Position numbers and translations under genes: made by a program. Source: Paralithodes platypus (lineage: Eukaryota; Arthropoda; Malacostraca; Decapoda; Lithodidae). Taken from it: a stretch of 64,000 nt of DNA. Shown piece after piece: positions 32,465 through 43,810 of this stretch; positions within the stretch are counted from its first letter, which is position 1; every line of letters starts with the position of its first letter. Below the pieces are notes generated by a model. It was not told the origin of the DNA. It did not search any database and worked only from the letters and a program-made list of their open reading frames with translations. The stretch is taken from the NCBI GenBank assembly GCA_032716605.1, contig CM064569.1, positions 13,818,079-13,882,078 of the forward strand, given 5' to 3'.

Positions 32465-32787
32465 TCAGTATGTGCCTATATTCTCGTACAAGCCTATTAT
32501 TGCCTGTCTCAATACTGCAGGAATTATTGCTGGAGATGCAGCCTCAACTTGAGGCTGCGAGGCCTTCCTGTTGTATTCAAATGCCAGTTGATTGATCTTC
32601 AGCATGAACGACTCCACCGTGTCAGTGTCCATCCTTAACATTTCCACTCCAAACACTCTGTGAATCTCCTTATCTCCGACTGGAGGAAGGTTTTGGGATG
32701 ATATCCCCCCCCCCCCCCCCCGCCTTCACCTCCTCCATCATGAGGAGGGAGTCCTTGTGCTGGTGTATGAGCTGTTTTGGAGTAAAA
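32465..32787 (-). pseudogene. Possible exon of the Harbinger MADF gene (C-terminal helical part)
   Basis: On the minus strand TTTTTTTTTTACTCCAAAACAG gives an acceptor near 32,788. One frame then reads LIHQHKDSLLMMEEVK, and after a C/G homopolymer a second frame reads FGVEMLRMDTDTVESFMLKI and NQLAFEYNRKA. The two are separated by a 17-base C run on plus (32,705-32,721), which has shifted the frame. A charged helical C-terminal segment after a MADF domain is common in Harbinger accessory proteins. No named domain is certain. Confidence 0.4.
32705..32721. repeat. Poly(C) homopolymer
   Basis: Seventeen consecutive C inside the candidate exon 32,465-32,787. It explains the frame change there. Other long C/G runs in the window are 27,736-27,750, 37,957-37,970 and 40,988-41,008. 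Confidence 0.9.
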
Positions 32788-32895
32788 AAAAATGCCACAT
32801 AAATAATAACTTAAATTGTTGGGTGACCATGATAAAGTGTGATGATGGAAGCATGATTTTTTTTCTCAAAAAGTTATATGAGTAAAAATATAGAA

Positions 32896-33099
<204 letters not shown>

Positions 33100-33139
33100 T
33101 GAGTACTAGGGCGCCAGGCGACATCTTTATTTTTCAAAT

Positions 33140-33166
33140 TTTCGGCTAACCTTAAGCCATCATCAG
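33140..33166 (-). ncRNA. Hammerhead-ribozyme-like motif in the PLE1 3' region
   Basis: The minus strand has the core CTGATGA, then a GGCT/AGCC four-base stem with a 7-base loop, then GAAA. This is the order of the hammerhead catalytic core (box 1, stem II, box 2). Stems I and III are weak as I can draw them. Hammerhead motifs are an established component of Penelope-like elements. The same motif is in copy 2. Confidence 0.45.
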
Positions 33167-33926
33167 GAACAACATTCCCTAAAAATAAGTAATATACTAT
33201 TAGAACAACGCAATTTGTAAAAAATAGGGTAATGATTATCGAATCTATAAAAGGTTAAACTTACTAAATACAAACAATCTTATATTAATGTCTCACTATA
33301 TATAAAATTAAAATTCCATACACTAACCATGTAAAACCAGTGAAGATACCGAAAAGCAAACTAAAGACCATCACAATTGAACTATAACAAATATTTTAAC
33401 CTTTGAATACAAAAATTGTTTCCATAAATTCAAAACAAAGTCACAACACAGGCTAATACCATACCACGGATCAAGAAACGATCTCCCAATTTATCTAACA
33501 CCATTGATTTATCAGTAAGGAAACTATATAATAATATTTCGATAACTAGCATTAACTTACATAACCTCTGACCCCAAAAATCCAAACACAAATGATACTC
33601 TTAGCCAAACGCATGAAAACATATTAATAAACTAAGCCTAAATCAATCTTATATATCATAGCAAAATGAGACTGAAAATCAACCCAATCTAGAGATTTAT
33701 CACAAAAACACATCACTCCCAATGACTAAAGCAAAAATATTTATGTTTAAACCCATCATTATACTTGACTTACCCAGAAAAGAGTTCTCATCAGCACCAG
33801 GAACAAGAGAGAACTGATGAACCTGAAACGAGAAGCGGCTAAAATAAACTCCCAAGAAACAATTTCCCAAACAAATGAACCACTAACCATGTTGAACAAA
33901 CCCTTGAAATTTGACCAAACATATAT

Positions 33927-34168
33927 CTATGAACCACTATTTGCAAGATTGATTTCAGGATTCAGTTTACTAATTAACAACTTATCACCAATCAATACAT
34001 CAGACTGGCTACCCAACCTAGAGACTATCTCAAAATCACCCACACTAAAGAGATGATCCTCTTCACGCGAATGATTTCGAATAGCAGAAAACGCCATAGC
34101 CTGTAAAAACTTTCCCGATCGGTAGCTCCTACCCAAGTGTTCAAATATTCTAATTTTGAAGGAACGAC
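33927..34168 (-). pseudogene. PLE1 GIY-YIG endonuclease, second half, and 3' end of the ORF
   Basis: Text includes FKIRIFEHLGRSYRSGKFLQ and AMAFSAIRNHSREEDHLFSV, then GDFEIVSRLGSQSDVLIGDK, ending NSGS and a stop. Copy 2 has the same text joined directly to the first half, so the gap here is an insertion. The ORF end is followed by about 800 bases of 3' UTR shared by both copies. Confidence 0.75.
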
Positions 34169-34596
34169 TAGTAGTGGGGCAGATAACTGGAATAATCGTT
34201 CATTTCTGGAAACAAGCACCAAAATTGGCACACATACTCCTTGGGGATTGCTCTTTTGATAAAACCCGTTAGCCACCTAAAAATTCAAGATGGCCGCCAT
34301 TGAATATACAGAAACATTGCATTTCGCAATAAAATCGCAAAGACTTGTCCTATTTGAATGATCTTGGTGTCAAATCATACATTTTTCACTATGTAGGATC
34401 CGAATTTGGAACCATGGACTTACTCACTAGCTTCCTTGTACCATAATATCAGTCCCGGAATCATAATTAGGGTAAAAAGTGCCCATATCATAGGCACCAT
34501 CAGTCCGATATATTATTGGATGTACATGTAGGCAGTAGGCCTATACTTGTTTGTCACTTATTGTCTTGCTGCCTTGATGAGTATACTACAACGCTT

Positions 34597-37314
34597 CTAA
34601 ACCTCGCATCTGCAGCTGCACAGTGCCGTGCAGGTCAGACCAAAGCAGTAGCATTTGCATTAACCGCAGCATTCCGACTTGCATCCACACTTGGTCAGCT
34701 GCTGGCAACTCTCTGCAATGGGTGGGAGCTCTGTCCAAACGATCTGCCACAGATCTCCTTTCTTGGTCCAGCCCCAGTTGGCAGGAGTCTGCGTTTCTGG
34801 TTGACGTACTGTTGACTGACTCCAGATGCAGCCCGCCTGGTAGGCAGCACGCTTCACATGCTGCTTCAGTGCTGCTCGGGTTGGAGGAATGGCTTCGTAC
34901 GGCCTCTGCTTCCGAGCAAACATGTCCAACCTCGCATCATCGATACCTTCAGCTGTGCTGGATCTGTCGTACATCATGACCACGAACTTCTCCATGGTCC
35001 CCAGGTCTTCATCATCAACTACCGGTGGGTACTGGCTGAGTTTGCTGAAGACACCGGAAGCCTCATCACAAACATCCCAGGTTTGCCAAGCAGACTTCTT
35101 CCCTTTGCCACGGAATGCTGAAACGACATCGCAGCCAGTGAAGGCATGCTGTTATCTGGTGCATCTGTCGTGTCCTAGTGATGCTCGAAACTGTCAGAAA
35201 TGAATCTGCTGTCCCAGGAGATGCTATCTCTGCCTCCAAGAGGGCTCGTGTCCAACCACTGTCTGGAGTAGAGTTCCAATGGACTTCAGTGCCGCCATCT
35301 CAATATGCAAGCCTCCGAACATTATGACGAACTTGTCCTCACCGTAGATTTCAGGCCAGTGCCACTGGACCTGCTTGGCTACTGCATATATTGGCTGGTC
35401 AGCAGCAATGACTGGCACCTGACCGGGGTTCAGAAATGCCACTATCTCCTTGATCTTGTCCATCACATGCTTGACTGTAGCAACCGAGTGGGCCTGATCT
35501 CGCAGCAGAGGCAAAAGTGATGTAATGCTGACCTCAAATGGCTTTCCTCTCTTCTGTGAAGCATGGTGGGCTGACCAAGTCACATCCACTGGCCCATCTG
35601 TCACAGTGACCTTCTCCAGCCACTCATACTCCATTGCCAGTTGTGGCCTCAGCAGACTGGTGTCTGGGTGTGTCACACCACTCTGGGGAGGAGAGGGTTT
35701 CTTCTTGGTGAAGAAGGCGGGCCGGACATTGGTGAAGGAGTCTGGAAGTTCTGGAACTGTCTTCACTTTCTCCTCTCCGAACTTCAGCTGTCCACGCTCT
35801 TCACCTTTGTCTTCTTTGGTTGGGTGCTGGAAAACAGAGACGCTGGTTCCATTGAAAGAAGTGGTCGCTGTCGTTGCAGTGGGATTGTGGTCTATGTTGT
35901 CCATGGCTGATGTGGTGAACAGCCCTTTTCGCAGAACTGGTGGACAGACCACCCCATCCTCCACGTACTTGCTGACTGTTGCATCTCCCAGCTGTGCAGA
36001 TATCTGTAGCACCCTGTCGTATGAAATGCTGATGCCATGCTCGTTAAGCATTTCCACCAACTTTCTCTTTCTGATCTTTGTGTAGACGGACATCCCCATG
36101 TAAACAGGGAATGGGGTCTCTCTGTCTTTGGAGTGTCTGTGAGTTGCTGCTCCTTCTTTGTACCTTGCATAGCAGTTGTACTGAAGCAGCTGAGCAATTG
36201 CTAGATCTGTCTTTGATGCGCCAAACCTCAGTTGAGATTTGATGTCCGCTCCGTGTTCAAGCATGACCACAAACTGAAGAAGAGTGAGTGGAATGGCCTG
36301 CTCGATGCACCCCTCATGGGAGGTTCCATCAAATGTGGACTTGTGATCCAGCATATGTCTTCGCAAGATGTTAGCTGCTTTGCCAAGGATAATAGCTTAA
36401 CTATAATAGTCAGAGGCTTCTGACAAGACAAAGCCCACATCTTTCTGGAAAGCCAGAAGAACATCCCTTCCCTGCTTGTGCACTTCCAACTCAGGTATTT
36501 CTGACAGCAGTTTTTCCTTCAGTCTTGCGGAGTTGACAGCAGGTGCATCAACACCCAGCTGTTCCAGGCGCTGGGCATACAGGTGAACTATGTCTGCAAG
36601 TCGGAAGACTGCAGGACCCTCGCCAGATCTGGTGGTCTCCACTAGATATGTGACTAGCTCTGAGAATGCCTGTGGGTGGGCATCCTCTTTGGGTGCACGT
36701 TCCTGTTCCAGTCTCTTGGTGGCTCTGAGGTACGTCCTCTCTCTATTGTACAGGTCTGTCAAGCATGCAAAATGGTATTTGAGCTCCTGTGCAATAGCAT
36801 CTCCACCGCTGAGTCTTGCAAGACGTTTTCCGTCATTTAAAGTTTGGGCACATTCATTAAGTCTGTTATTGAGGTTCTTCGTCATAATTTGTCCGAGTTC
36901 AGAGGATGGGGCTTCTTTGTCACATATGAAACACGTTTGGCCTTCAAGGCTGGTTCTACGCAGCTTGGTCTGGCATTCTACTGGCTGAGCACTCTCTGCT
37001 CTTCTTTTTCTGGCTCTCTCCAGTTTCGTGTTGTTGAACATAAGGCGACAACTTTGGTGATACTGCGCCTTGTTCCTCCTCAGAGTTTCTTCAATGCCAC
37101 CACCATCATCAAGTCTGGCTGGATCCAGAACAATAGGCATCTCATTAATTGCGTGAAAGAGGGGAATAGTAGTCGCAATCATAGTGTAGCCATCATGTTC
37201 TTGTGGTTGTTGTGCACGTGGTGACTTGAGCTCTTCACTCTTCTTCTTCTGGCAAAGACAGCACTTGCTCCAGTCAGTCCGGAATTTAGACGGTCCTGGA
37301 TCTGTATTTGCCAT
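34597..37314 (-). pseudogene. Large gene of TIR element 2 (relative of the element 1 protein)
   Basis: The ATG at 37,314 opens a frame that continues with one TAA (36,397) down to 35,224. The N-terminus has CCLCQ and QTCFICDKE zinc-binding-type pairs separated by YHQSCRLMF. The middle contains GASKTDLAIAQLLQYNCYAR and KFVIMFGGLHIEMAALKSIG. After a shift near 35,228 a short open stretch begins EIASPGTADSFLTVSS and then jumps to HAFTGCDVVSAFRGKGKKSA. The C-terminus has KFVVMMYDRSS, IPPTRAALKQHVKRAAYQAG, WGWTKKGDLW, and a Cys cluster KCGCKSECCG-CKC ending at 34,597 with one stop inside. The EDTD-type nuclease segment seen in element 1 is absent, apparently by an internal deletion at about 35,170. 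Function unknown; the family is widespread but uncharacterised to my knowledge. Confidence 0.65.
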
Positions 37315-37320
37315 CTTGGT

Positions 37321-37475
37321 GAATACAGTATGATAATTATCTGTAACACAGATATAATAGATAACAGATAATCACAGTATATAACAGATAATCACAGTAT
37401 GATATAACACAGTATGTTATATGATAACAGATATAACAGATAATCACAGTATGATAATTATCTGTATTCAGTGAA
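37321..37475. repeat. Short AT-rich tandem/inverted repeats upstream of the element 2 gene
   Basis: Units such as ACAGATAATCACAGTAT recur four times, and the block begins and ends with mirrored TACAGTATGATAATTATCTG text. It lies just upstream of the gene's start codon, between gene and right TIR. It could be promoter or recombination-derived sequence. Confidence 0.5.
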
Positions 37476-38436
37476 TCAAGGCCGAGGGGTTATCCTTTTA
37501 CCACTTTGATCACAATCATGCACAATAAGGTATGGGATACGACTAGGTTCGGGAATAAAAATATATGACCTACACCTAGCCCGATAGGTCATCCAGTATC
37601 ATTTAAGTCCCGTGCGATCTGTACACCATCCAGGTCGCTACATGCAAAGCAATGTAAAGCCCCGTTACCCTTGGCTTGGCTCTCCCGCGCTGGCACACCC
37701 TGTCAATTCAGGGGCGGCTATCTAACTAAACATCTACGTTAAACTACATATAATCTACAGTAGCTAACTGATGCGGGGCTTATTAGACAGCATTTGGGAC
37801 ACTAAACTAATTATTTAGCTACACTAAACTAATTATTCAGCTGATACTGAACCCCATGCTGAGTTTCACAGCAGCGGTGCCACCAGTACAGTGTGCCCTG
37901 GCTGTGCGTTGACATCCGCTCTGTTGAGCTACTACTCTACACCTTCCGCTGCAAGTCCCCCCCCCCCCCCACCGCATCGTGTCATGTCCAGTTTGGAAGC
38001 CTTGTACAGGAATATCCTACACATACTAAACCTCTAACACTACTACGATATACACTACCATGCATATTAGCCGAGTCAGACTTAACATGAACCTCTAATT
38101 TAGCAGAATATTAGGATTCCGAGACTGATATTATGGTACAAGGAAGCTACTGAGTAAGTCCATGGTTCCAAATTCGGATTCTACATAGTGAAAAATGTAT
38201 GATTTGATACCAAGATCATTCATATAGGACAAGTCTTTGCGATTTTATTGCGAAATGCAATATTTCTGTATATTCAATGGCGGCCATCTTGAAAAATGGC
38301 CGCCATCTTGAATTTTTAGGTGGCTAACGGGTTTTATCAAAAGAGCAATCCCCAAGGAGTATGTGTGCCAAATTTGGTGCTTGTTTCCGGAAATGAACGA
38401 TTCTCCTGAAATTTGCAGTTATCTGCTCCACTATAG

Positions 38437-38530
38437 TGCATCCCAAATACCTAGCCTCACAGCTAGGACAAGTAAATTTGTATACAATATTATTTTTATG
38501 AATCTCACCACCACACCCCAAATGAAATTA
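38437..38530 (-). pseudogene. PLE1 GIY-YIG endonuclease, first half
   Basis: NNIVYKFTCPSCEARYLGCT is the start of a GIY-YIG domain as found at the C-terminus of Penelope-like elements. The copy stops at YLGCT, where TIR element 2 begins, and its second half resumes at 34,168. Confidence 0.75.
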
Positions 38531-38735
38531 ATTAAAGTATATATGATCCACCGGGATTCGAACCCGGGTTATCACACACATATTTTTGCCACCTTAACCA
38601 TTACACCACCAGGACGGTTAAAGGTTTATGCACACGCCTACGACTTATTATCCATTCTCGAATACTGGATATTAATCTAATCATGTTCATATTCCCAACC
38701 GCACTATGGTAGCCTACTGTTTAAGTGAGAGGAAA
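38492..38735 (-). repeat. tRNA-Glu-like SINE insertion in PLE1
   Basis: On minus, TCCTGGTGGTGTAATGGTTA and a perfect B box GGTTCGAATCC lie 35 bases apart, resembling a tRNA-Glu head. The acceptor arms do not pair, so it is not a working tRNA. Penelope copy 2 lacks the whole segment (GTATACAATATTTGAACAC is continuous there), which shows that it is an insertion of about 240 bp with ATT on both sides. Confidence 0.6.
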
Positions 38736-38782
38736 TTATTTGAACACAGAAAGTCAGGCACGCGATCTTTGAAGCTAAAAAA

Positions 38783-39956
38783 TTAACCAATTCTAAACTT
38801 ATTGGTGAAAACAAATCTAAAGCTCACAGCAGGAAAACTATTTTTCAGAACATTTAGTGCAATTTTACGAAATTCATTACTGATAGATCCATAGTAAGGC
38901 ATTTTAACATCAATTATCTTCTTTTTTACATCAAAATTTGATTGAACACCCTGAGCTTGTTTTACATACAAAAAATGTCTAAGTATACCATTGAATATAT
39001 CTTCCTTATAGTTATTAAGCATAAAATATTTCCTTAATTTTTCAATTTCAACATGCAGCAAGACATAGCTGGAGCAAACAGCATAGGCTCTTTCTAATAG
39101 CGTCTTTATTGAATTAATTTTAAAAATCTTAGGTCAGTAGCTAAGCCAATTTAAACCTAATCCTGTATGAGTGAGCTTTCTATAAACCTCAGTAGCTAAT
39201 CCCTGATCTGTCTTTATCACTTTAACGTCCAAAACTGCTAGTGACCCATTTTCTTCATTATCACATGTAAATTTAATATTTTGATGTTGCTTGTTCATAT
39301 ATTCAAAACAACATATATTATCTTCTACATCTCGAAATATTAAAAAAGTATCATCCACATATCTCCTATAAAATATAGGTTTGAATGACAGGGGACGCTC
39401 ATCAAGCCACTGAACCTCTGTATTGCATAAAAATGAACCCGCAAACAATGGACCTAGACTTGACCCCATTGAAACTCCATCAATTTGACTATACAATACT
39501 TTGTTAAACAAAAAACAAGATTCTGTAGTTACAAACAAGAACAATTTCTTAACTATATCCTTACTAATATTGAAAAAGTTGTTAGAATCATATTCATCCA
39601 AAATAATCTCTAAAGTCTCACTCAGAGGAACGTTTGTGAAAAGCGACTCTACATCATAACTGGCAAGAACAAAATGTTTAGGCAACACAAGATTTGAAAT
39701 TTCCCTCACAAAATTACTAGAATTGAGTACTGTATATTCATTAGTTGTAAGAGGAGCAACTATGGGTTGAAGAAATTTTGCTAAATTATACCCCGCTGTC
39801 TTTATAGATGAAACAATTGGCCTGAGTGGAATGCCTGGTTTATGCACCTTTGGTAACCCATATACTACTCCCGGAGCTGAGCCAGACGCATATAAGAAGT
39901 TGAAGCTGTCAATACCTATCCTGTCCTTAATTGATCGTAGAATCCTATTTGATTTA
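38783..39956 (-). pseudogene. PLE1 reverse transcriptase, truncated
   Basis: Minus-strand text at the truncated start is SAPGVVYGLPKVHKPG, a Penelope hallmark, then RPIVSSIKTAGYNLAKFLQP, VLASYDVESLFTNVPLSE, YSQIDGVSMGSSLGPLFAGS, FYRRYVDDTFLIF (the YVDD catalytic box) and FTCDNEENGSLAVLDVKV. A stop at 39,134 and another at 38,783 interrupt the linker, which reads EKLRKYFMLNNYKEDIFNGI. The reverse transcriptase of these elements is telomerase-like and works with the GIY-YIG nuclease. The N-terminal part is missing. Confidence 0.85.
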
Positions 39957-39961
39957 CGAAG

Positions 39962-40125
39962 TGGCTACGGGACACCACGAGGGGTGTCACGCAGCCCAGT
40001 CAGTGAGGCTGGGCTACGGGACACCACTGGTGGTGTCCCGTAGCCCAGCCTCACCGGCTGGGCTGCGTGACACTACCAGTGGTGTCTCGCAGCCCAGCCA
40101 CACTGGGTAGGCTACGGGACACCAC
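39962..40125. repeat. GC-rich foldback repeat, left arm
   Basis: Repeated words GGCTACGGGACACCAC, GTGTCACGCAGCCCAG and their reverse complements make several internal hairpins. The whole block is inverted at 44,366-44,498. The pair probably marks the ends of a 4.5-kb foldback-type DNA element or two inverted MITEs. Confidence 0.65.
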
Positions 40126-40383
40126 CACAAGTGTTTTCGTATTTATCGCCATATAATTCAGCCAATTAGACTGTTGAATCGAAATTATTTGGATTATTAT
40201 TTATATTATCATTAAAAACGTTGGACTTTATTAAATTATAATCCTACTCGTATATACAGACCTATTCCACACTCAACTCCCTACGCCACACACACTCACA
40301 CATACCTATTTATACATCTAACTAGGCGTTATATATAGCCGTTATAAATGTGTGTATATTCTTCGTCTTACATATCCATCTTA

Positions 40384-40610
40384 TAAGAACATATGGGAGT
40401 CTGCAGAAAGTCGATTGGCCCACACAAGGTAGATCCCTCTCACACCCAACCCATCTCGTTCATATGTTTATCTAATTTTATTTTGAAACTCTCTATCGTT
40501 CTTGATCCCACAATGGCGCTAGGTATCCTATTCCACATGTCTATTGTCTACATATCTGTTACCATTATGATATAATAAAACAGAAGCAAAGTCATTCATA
40601 CTTGCATAAC
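40384..40610 (-). mobile_element. CR1-type LINE 3' terminal fragment
   Basis: GGGAGTCTGCAGAAAGTCGA then TTGGCCCACACAAGG and the FKLKLDKHMNEMGWV-like reverse frame match the 3' end of the CR1 copy at 48,853-49,150. The tail ATATGTTCTTATAAG on minus is the remnant of the (TTATGTTC)n octamer. Confidence 0.65.
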
Positions 40611-41881
40611 GTGCTATAAGACAGCTTGCCGACGTTCACAAGCACAAGTGCGTCAATGTGTGGATAATTATATGTGTTTGTGTAAATAAATATGTTTGTG
40701 AGTGTAATATAAAGTAATGCAAATACAGTATATGTGCGTAAATAAATGTTTGTTTACGAATGTTATATGGATGTGCAAATGCATGTCTACATGAGTATGT
40801 ATGTGCGTTTGTAATAGCATGTACGTTTGGGTCATAATTTGGAAGGAACACAATTATATATTTGTGAAATAAATTGCAAAGTACACTGTAAAGTGATCAG
40901 CTCAGTAGCAGTAGGCTTTCAAGCATAAACTGAATAGCTTAATGAATTAATTGGGTGTGAGTTGGATCTGCCTTGCGTAGGCCAGTTGGGGGGGGGGGGG
41001 GGGGGGGGCAGTGCAAGCTTGCGTGCACGAGTAGGAATGTGCATGTACGAACATAAAGCCTGTACGTTTGTGAGTGGAAATATGTGTTTGTATAATGGAT
41101 GTACAAAATTAATAATGAATGTACAATATGTTTTGTGTGTGTGAGTGTGTGTGTATGTGTTTGTGTGTGTGTGTGTGATAGAGAGAGAATGAGAGAGTCA
41201 TTCACATAACTTGTCTTTGTGAATGTGTGTTTGAGTTTGTGATTAGGAATGCGAATATGTATTTGTGCGTGTGGTTCTGAAAGAACATTAGAGTATGGGT
41301 GCGATTGTGGGAGGGAATATCAATGTGTGTGCGTGTGTATTCTGATTGGAAATGTGAAGGCGAGTGTGTAATTGTGAATGTATGTTCGAATATATGTGCG
41401 TTGTCGAGTGGTAATCTAAAAGTGTGTGTGTGTGTGTAGATATATGAATATAAATCACCGAACTTGTTCGTCAAGGTGAATACACGCAATGCGAGTTAAT
41501 GACATTGTGGGTAGGAATACGAATATGTGTTCCTGAATTATTTTGTGCGTGAAAATGTGAATGTGCATGAGTTTGTGTGTGTTTATGTAGTGAATCAACA
41601 TAGAAGATAATAGGAAACATTTCTCAATTGATGATGCATATATTGTCTGGTGATTATTGGCATCCAAATGTGATGTTTGGTTAATTTAGGATAGGGATTG
41701 TAATTGGTAAATCTATAGCATTATAAAACATTTATATTGCTACCATGTGAGTGCGGCCGAAGAAGGTTGCGAAACAAAACCCGCTGACCAACCTCTGGAT
41801 ACCAGCGTACCTGGACCCTTTACCTTAAGATCTCAAGCTAATCCAGGTAATCCAGGAAATTAACACCTACTTGTAAATTGT

Positions 41882-41884
<3 letters not shown>

Positions 41885-41947
<63 letters not shown>
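41885..41947. repeat. (GA)n microsatellite
   Basis: Pure AG/GA dinucleotides for about 60 bases, next to the left end of the plus-strand CR1 fragment. The stretch to its left (40,640-41,680) is rich in TGTG and TGTA words without coding content. Confidence 0.95.
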
Positions 41948-41949
<2 letters not shown>

Positions 41950-42785
41950 ACCTTGATGTAGAAATAACTAGCAAAATCAGTAAATGTACAGATGACACGC
42001 AGATGAAGTTCAATGTAGGTAAATGCAGTGTAGTAAAATTGAGTAAATCGATAGGAAATGCAGGATTCAATTTCGATAACGTGGATATAACTAACTCAAA
42101 TAATGAAAAAGACTTGAGAATCATCGTCAACTGTGATTTGAAACCAAATAATCAATGCATCAGTTTTCGAAATAAGGCAAATAGAGTTCTGGGATGTATA
42201 TCTAGAAGTGTGAGTAAAAGAACAGCAGACGTAATCTTGAAATTATATCTAGCGTTAGTGAGACTACATATGGATTATGCTGTTCACAATTGGAGTCCCT
42301 ATTACAGAATGAACATAGATTCCTTGCAGAGAGTATACAAATGAGAATGACAATAATAATCTGTAATATTAGAAATCTCCATATGAAGACAGGTTGAAGA
42401 AGCTAGGCTTACATTCGTTAGAAAGACACAGAGTTAGATATGATATGATATGATAGATATGATAGAGGTGTTCAAGTGGGTAAGTGAGATAGGCTAAATA
42501 TAGGGGATATGAAAGATGTACTGAAGCTCACTGATAACGAGAAAACTCAAACAAATGGTTTCAAATGGGATACATTTCGTTCCAAGAAATATAGGCAAAT
42601 ACTGGTTTGGTAAGAGTTGTATGCATGTGGAACAGGCTACCTAGCGCCATAGTGGGATCAAGAGCGATGGAGCTGCAAAATACAATTAGATAGCCATATG
42701 GACGAGATGGGTTGGGTGTAAGAGGGATCTGCCTTGTTTGGGCCAATCGGCTTTATGCGGGCTCCCATTTTCTTATGTTCTTATA
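41948..42785 (+). mobile_element. CR1-type LINE 3' fragment, plus strand
   Basis: A degraded reverse-transcriptase C-terminus reads MKFNVGKCSVVKLSKSIG, NSNNEKDLRIIVN, FRNKANRVLGCISRSVSKR and LVRLHMDYAVHNWSPYYRM, matching the minus-strand CR1 at 49,066-49,938. The 3' end CTCCCATTTTCTTATGTTCT carries one octamer and then a (TA)n tract. Several stops and a duplicated GATATGATA run are present. Confidence 0.7.
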
Positions 42786-43026
42786 TATATATATATTTGT
42801 TTTTCTTCTTCTTTTCTGTGAATGAAGGAGACAGAAGGCAGGTTACTAAGCTTTAATACCATATACATATCTCTTATTGATACCTTTCATCCACTTAAAA
42901 CACCTATCATATATTATCCTCTGCATATTCGCCTTTCTACCAATATGATAGCAATATTAACTAATAAGTCAGTCAGTCACAACTAATAATAATTATAATA
43001 TTTATAACACACACACAAACACACAC

Positions 43027-43188
<162 letters not shown>

Positions 43189-43257
43189 ATATTATACCAC
43201 ACACACACACACATTTGCATGTGGACAAGGATTCACTATTAACCCCTTCTATACCGG

Positions 43258-43810
43258 TGACGTCTTTTGTTGTTGTTGTTGTTGTTGTTGTTCCCCAAGC
43301 TGCCTGGCCGAACAGCCCCAAGGCCCTGAGCAAGGCCAAGGCCATAACCGAGCGCCCCCACAGAACCCTCCCCGCCGACCACAATAAAGCCTGGGTGACC
43401 GAAGCCACTCCATGGCGGGGAGCTGAGGAGGGTGCGGAAATGCCCGGGAATCCAAAGCCCCACCCAGGGCCCTGTGTCCCTCAGCAATTATGAAGAGAAA
43501 GTTGAGGGGCAAGGGAAAAATGTGACGCTTTGGCTTCCAATCTTGGTAGATTGGGAGGTCAATCCACGTTAGAGACGCCGTCACTTGAGATCTAGAAAAT
43601 ATATAAGTAAAAGGAACAGTCAGAGTAAGCTATAGGTATGGCAGAGATTGCTCAGTTCTCACTCTAATAGACCAGCCCATCACCACATGACTAGAACCCA
43701 ATCCTCTCAGCATCAGCTAGGAAAGGCCCTAGAAAGCCGCCTTTGGCGGCGGGATAGCTCCCCTATTTCAACCCTTTTCGGGGTTGGGCACCCGCCCTGA
43801 CGTCTTTTGT
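43258..43810 (-). mobile_element. (AAC)n-tailed retroposon, longer copy with 13-bp TSD
   Basis: Spans 43,271-43,797 between direct repeats TGACGTCTTTTGT (43,258-43,270 and 43,798-43,810). On minus it starts GGGCGGGTGCCCAACCCCGA, contains palindromic GC-rich arms (CCCGCCGCCAAAGGCGGC), and ends in (AAC)n. There is no ORF. A 5'-truncated copy lies at 32,024-32,433. The family is either a SINE with an unrecognised head or the 3' part of a LINE. Confidence 0.8.

Larger units (their letters stand above)
34169..38436 (-). mobile_element. TIR element 2 carrying a related large gene, inserted in PLE1
   Basis: Spans 34,172-38,433 with TAG at 34,169-34,171 and 38,434-38,436. The intact site is visible in Penelope copy 2 (CGACTAGTGCATC on minus). 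Ends start TAGTGGGGCAGATAACTG and, on the right in reverse complement, TAGTGGAGCAGATAACTG. The inverted repeats continue about 300 bases with GCACACATACTCCTTGGGGA, CCCGTTAGCCACC, CAAGATGGCCGCC and TAAAATCGCAAAGACTTGTC. The right copy has a duplicated YY1-like motif. One gene is encoded on minus. It is not the same family as element 1 but shares architecture, TSD length and the TIR motif. Confidence 0.8.
33100..39956 (-). mobile_element. Penelope-like element copy 1 (PLE1), interrupted by TIR element 2 and a SINE
   Basis: On the minus strand the reverse transcriptase starts inside the fingers at 39,956 (5'-truncated) and runs to about 39,070. A linker follows to 38,740, then a GIY-YIG endonuclease split by TIR element 2 (34,172-38,433), and a 3' UTR from 33,927 to 33,100. 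Comparison with copy 2 (47,515-54,905) shows the empty sites exactly. The 3' end carries a hammerhead-like motif and adjoins a (TA)n array. Confidence 0.85.

Noticed and set aside
38546..38625. Functional tRNA gene on the minus strand
   Set aside because: The A and B boxes are good, but the acceptor ends cannot pair, the anticodon arm is not foldable, and the segment is an insertion absent from the second Penelope copy. It is better read as a tRNA-derived SINE.
40636..41667. His/Thr-rich ORFs at 40.6-41.7 kb and 43.9-44.2 kb
   Set aside because: They are translations of TG/CA-rich simple sequence with no start context or domain.
41750..41800. Hammerhead-like string CCGAAGAAGGTTGCGAAAC
   Set aside because: It lacks the CTGATGA core and pairing arms and lies outside any recognised Penelope element.
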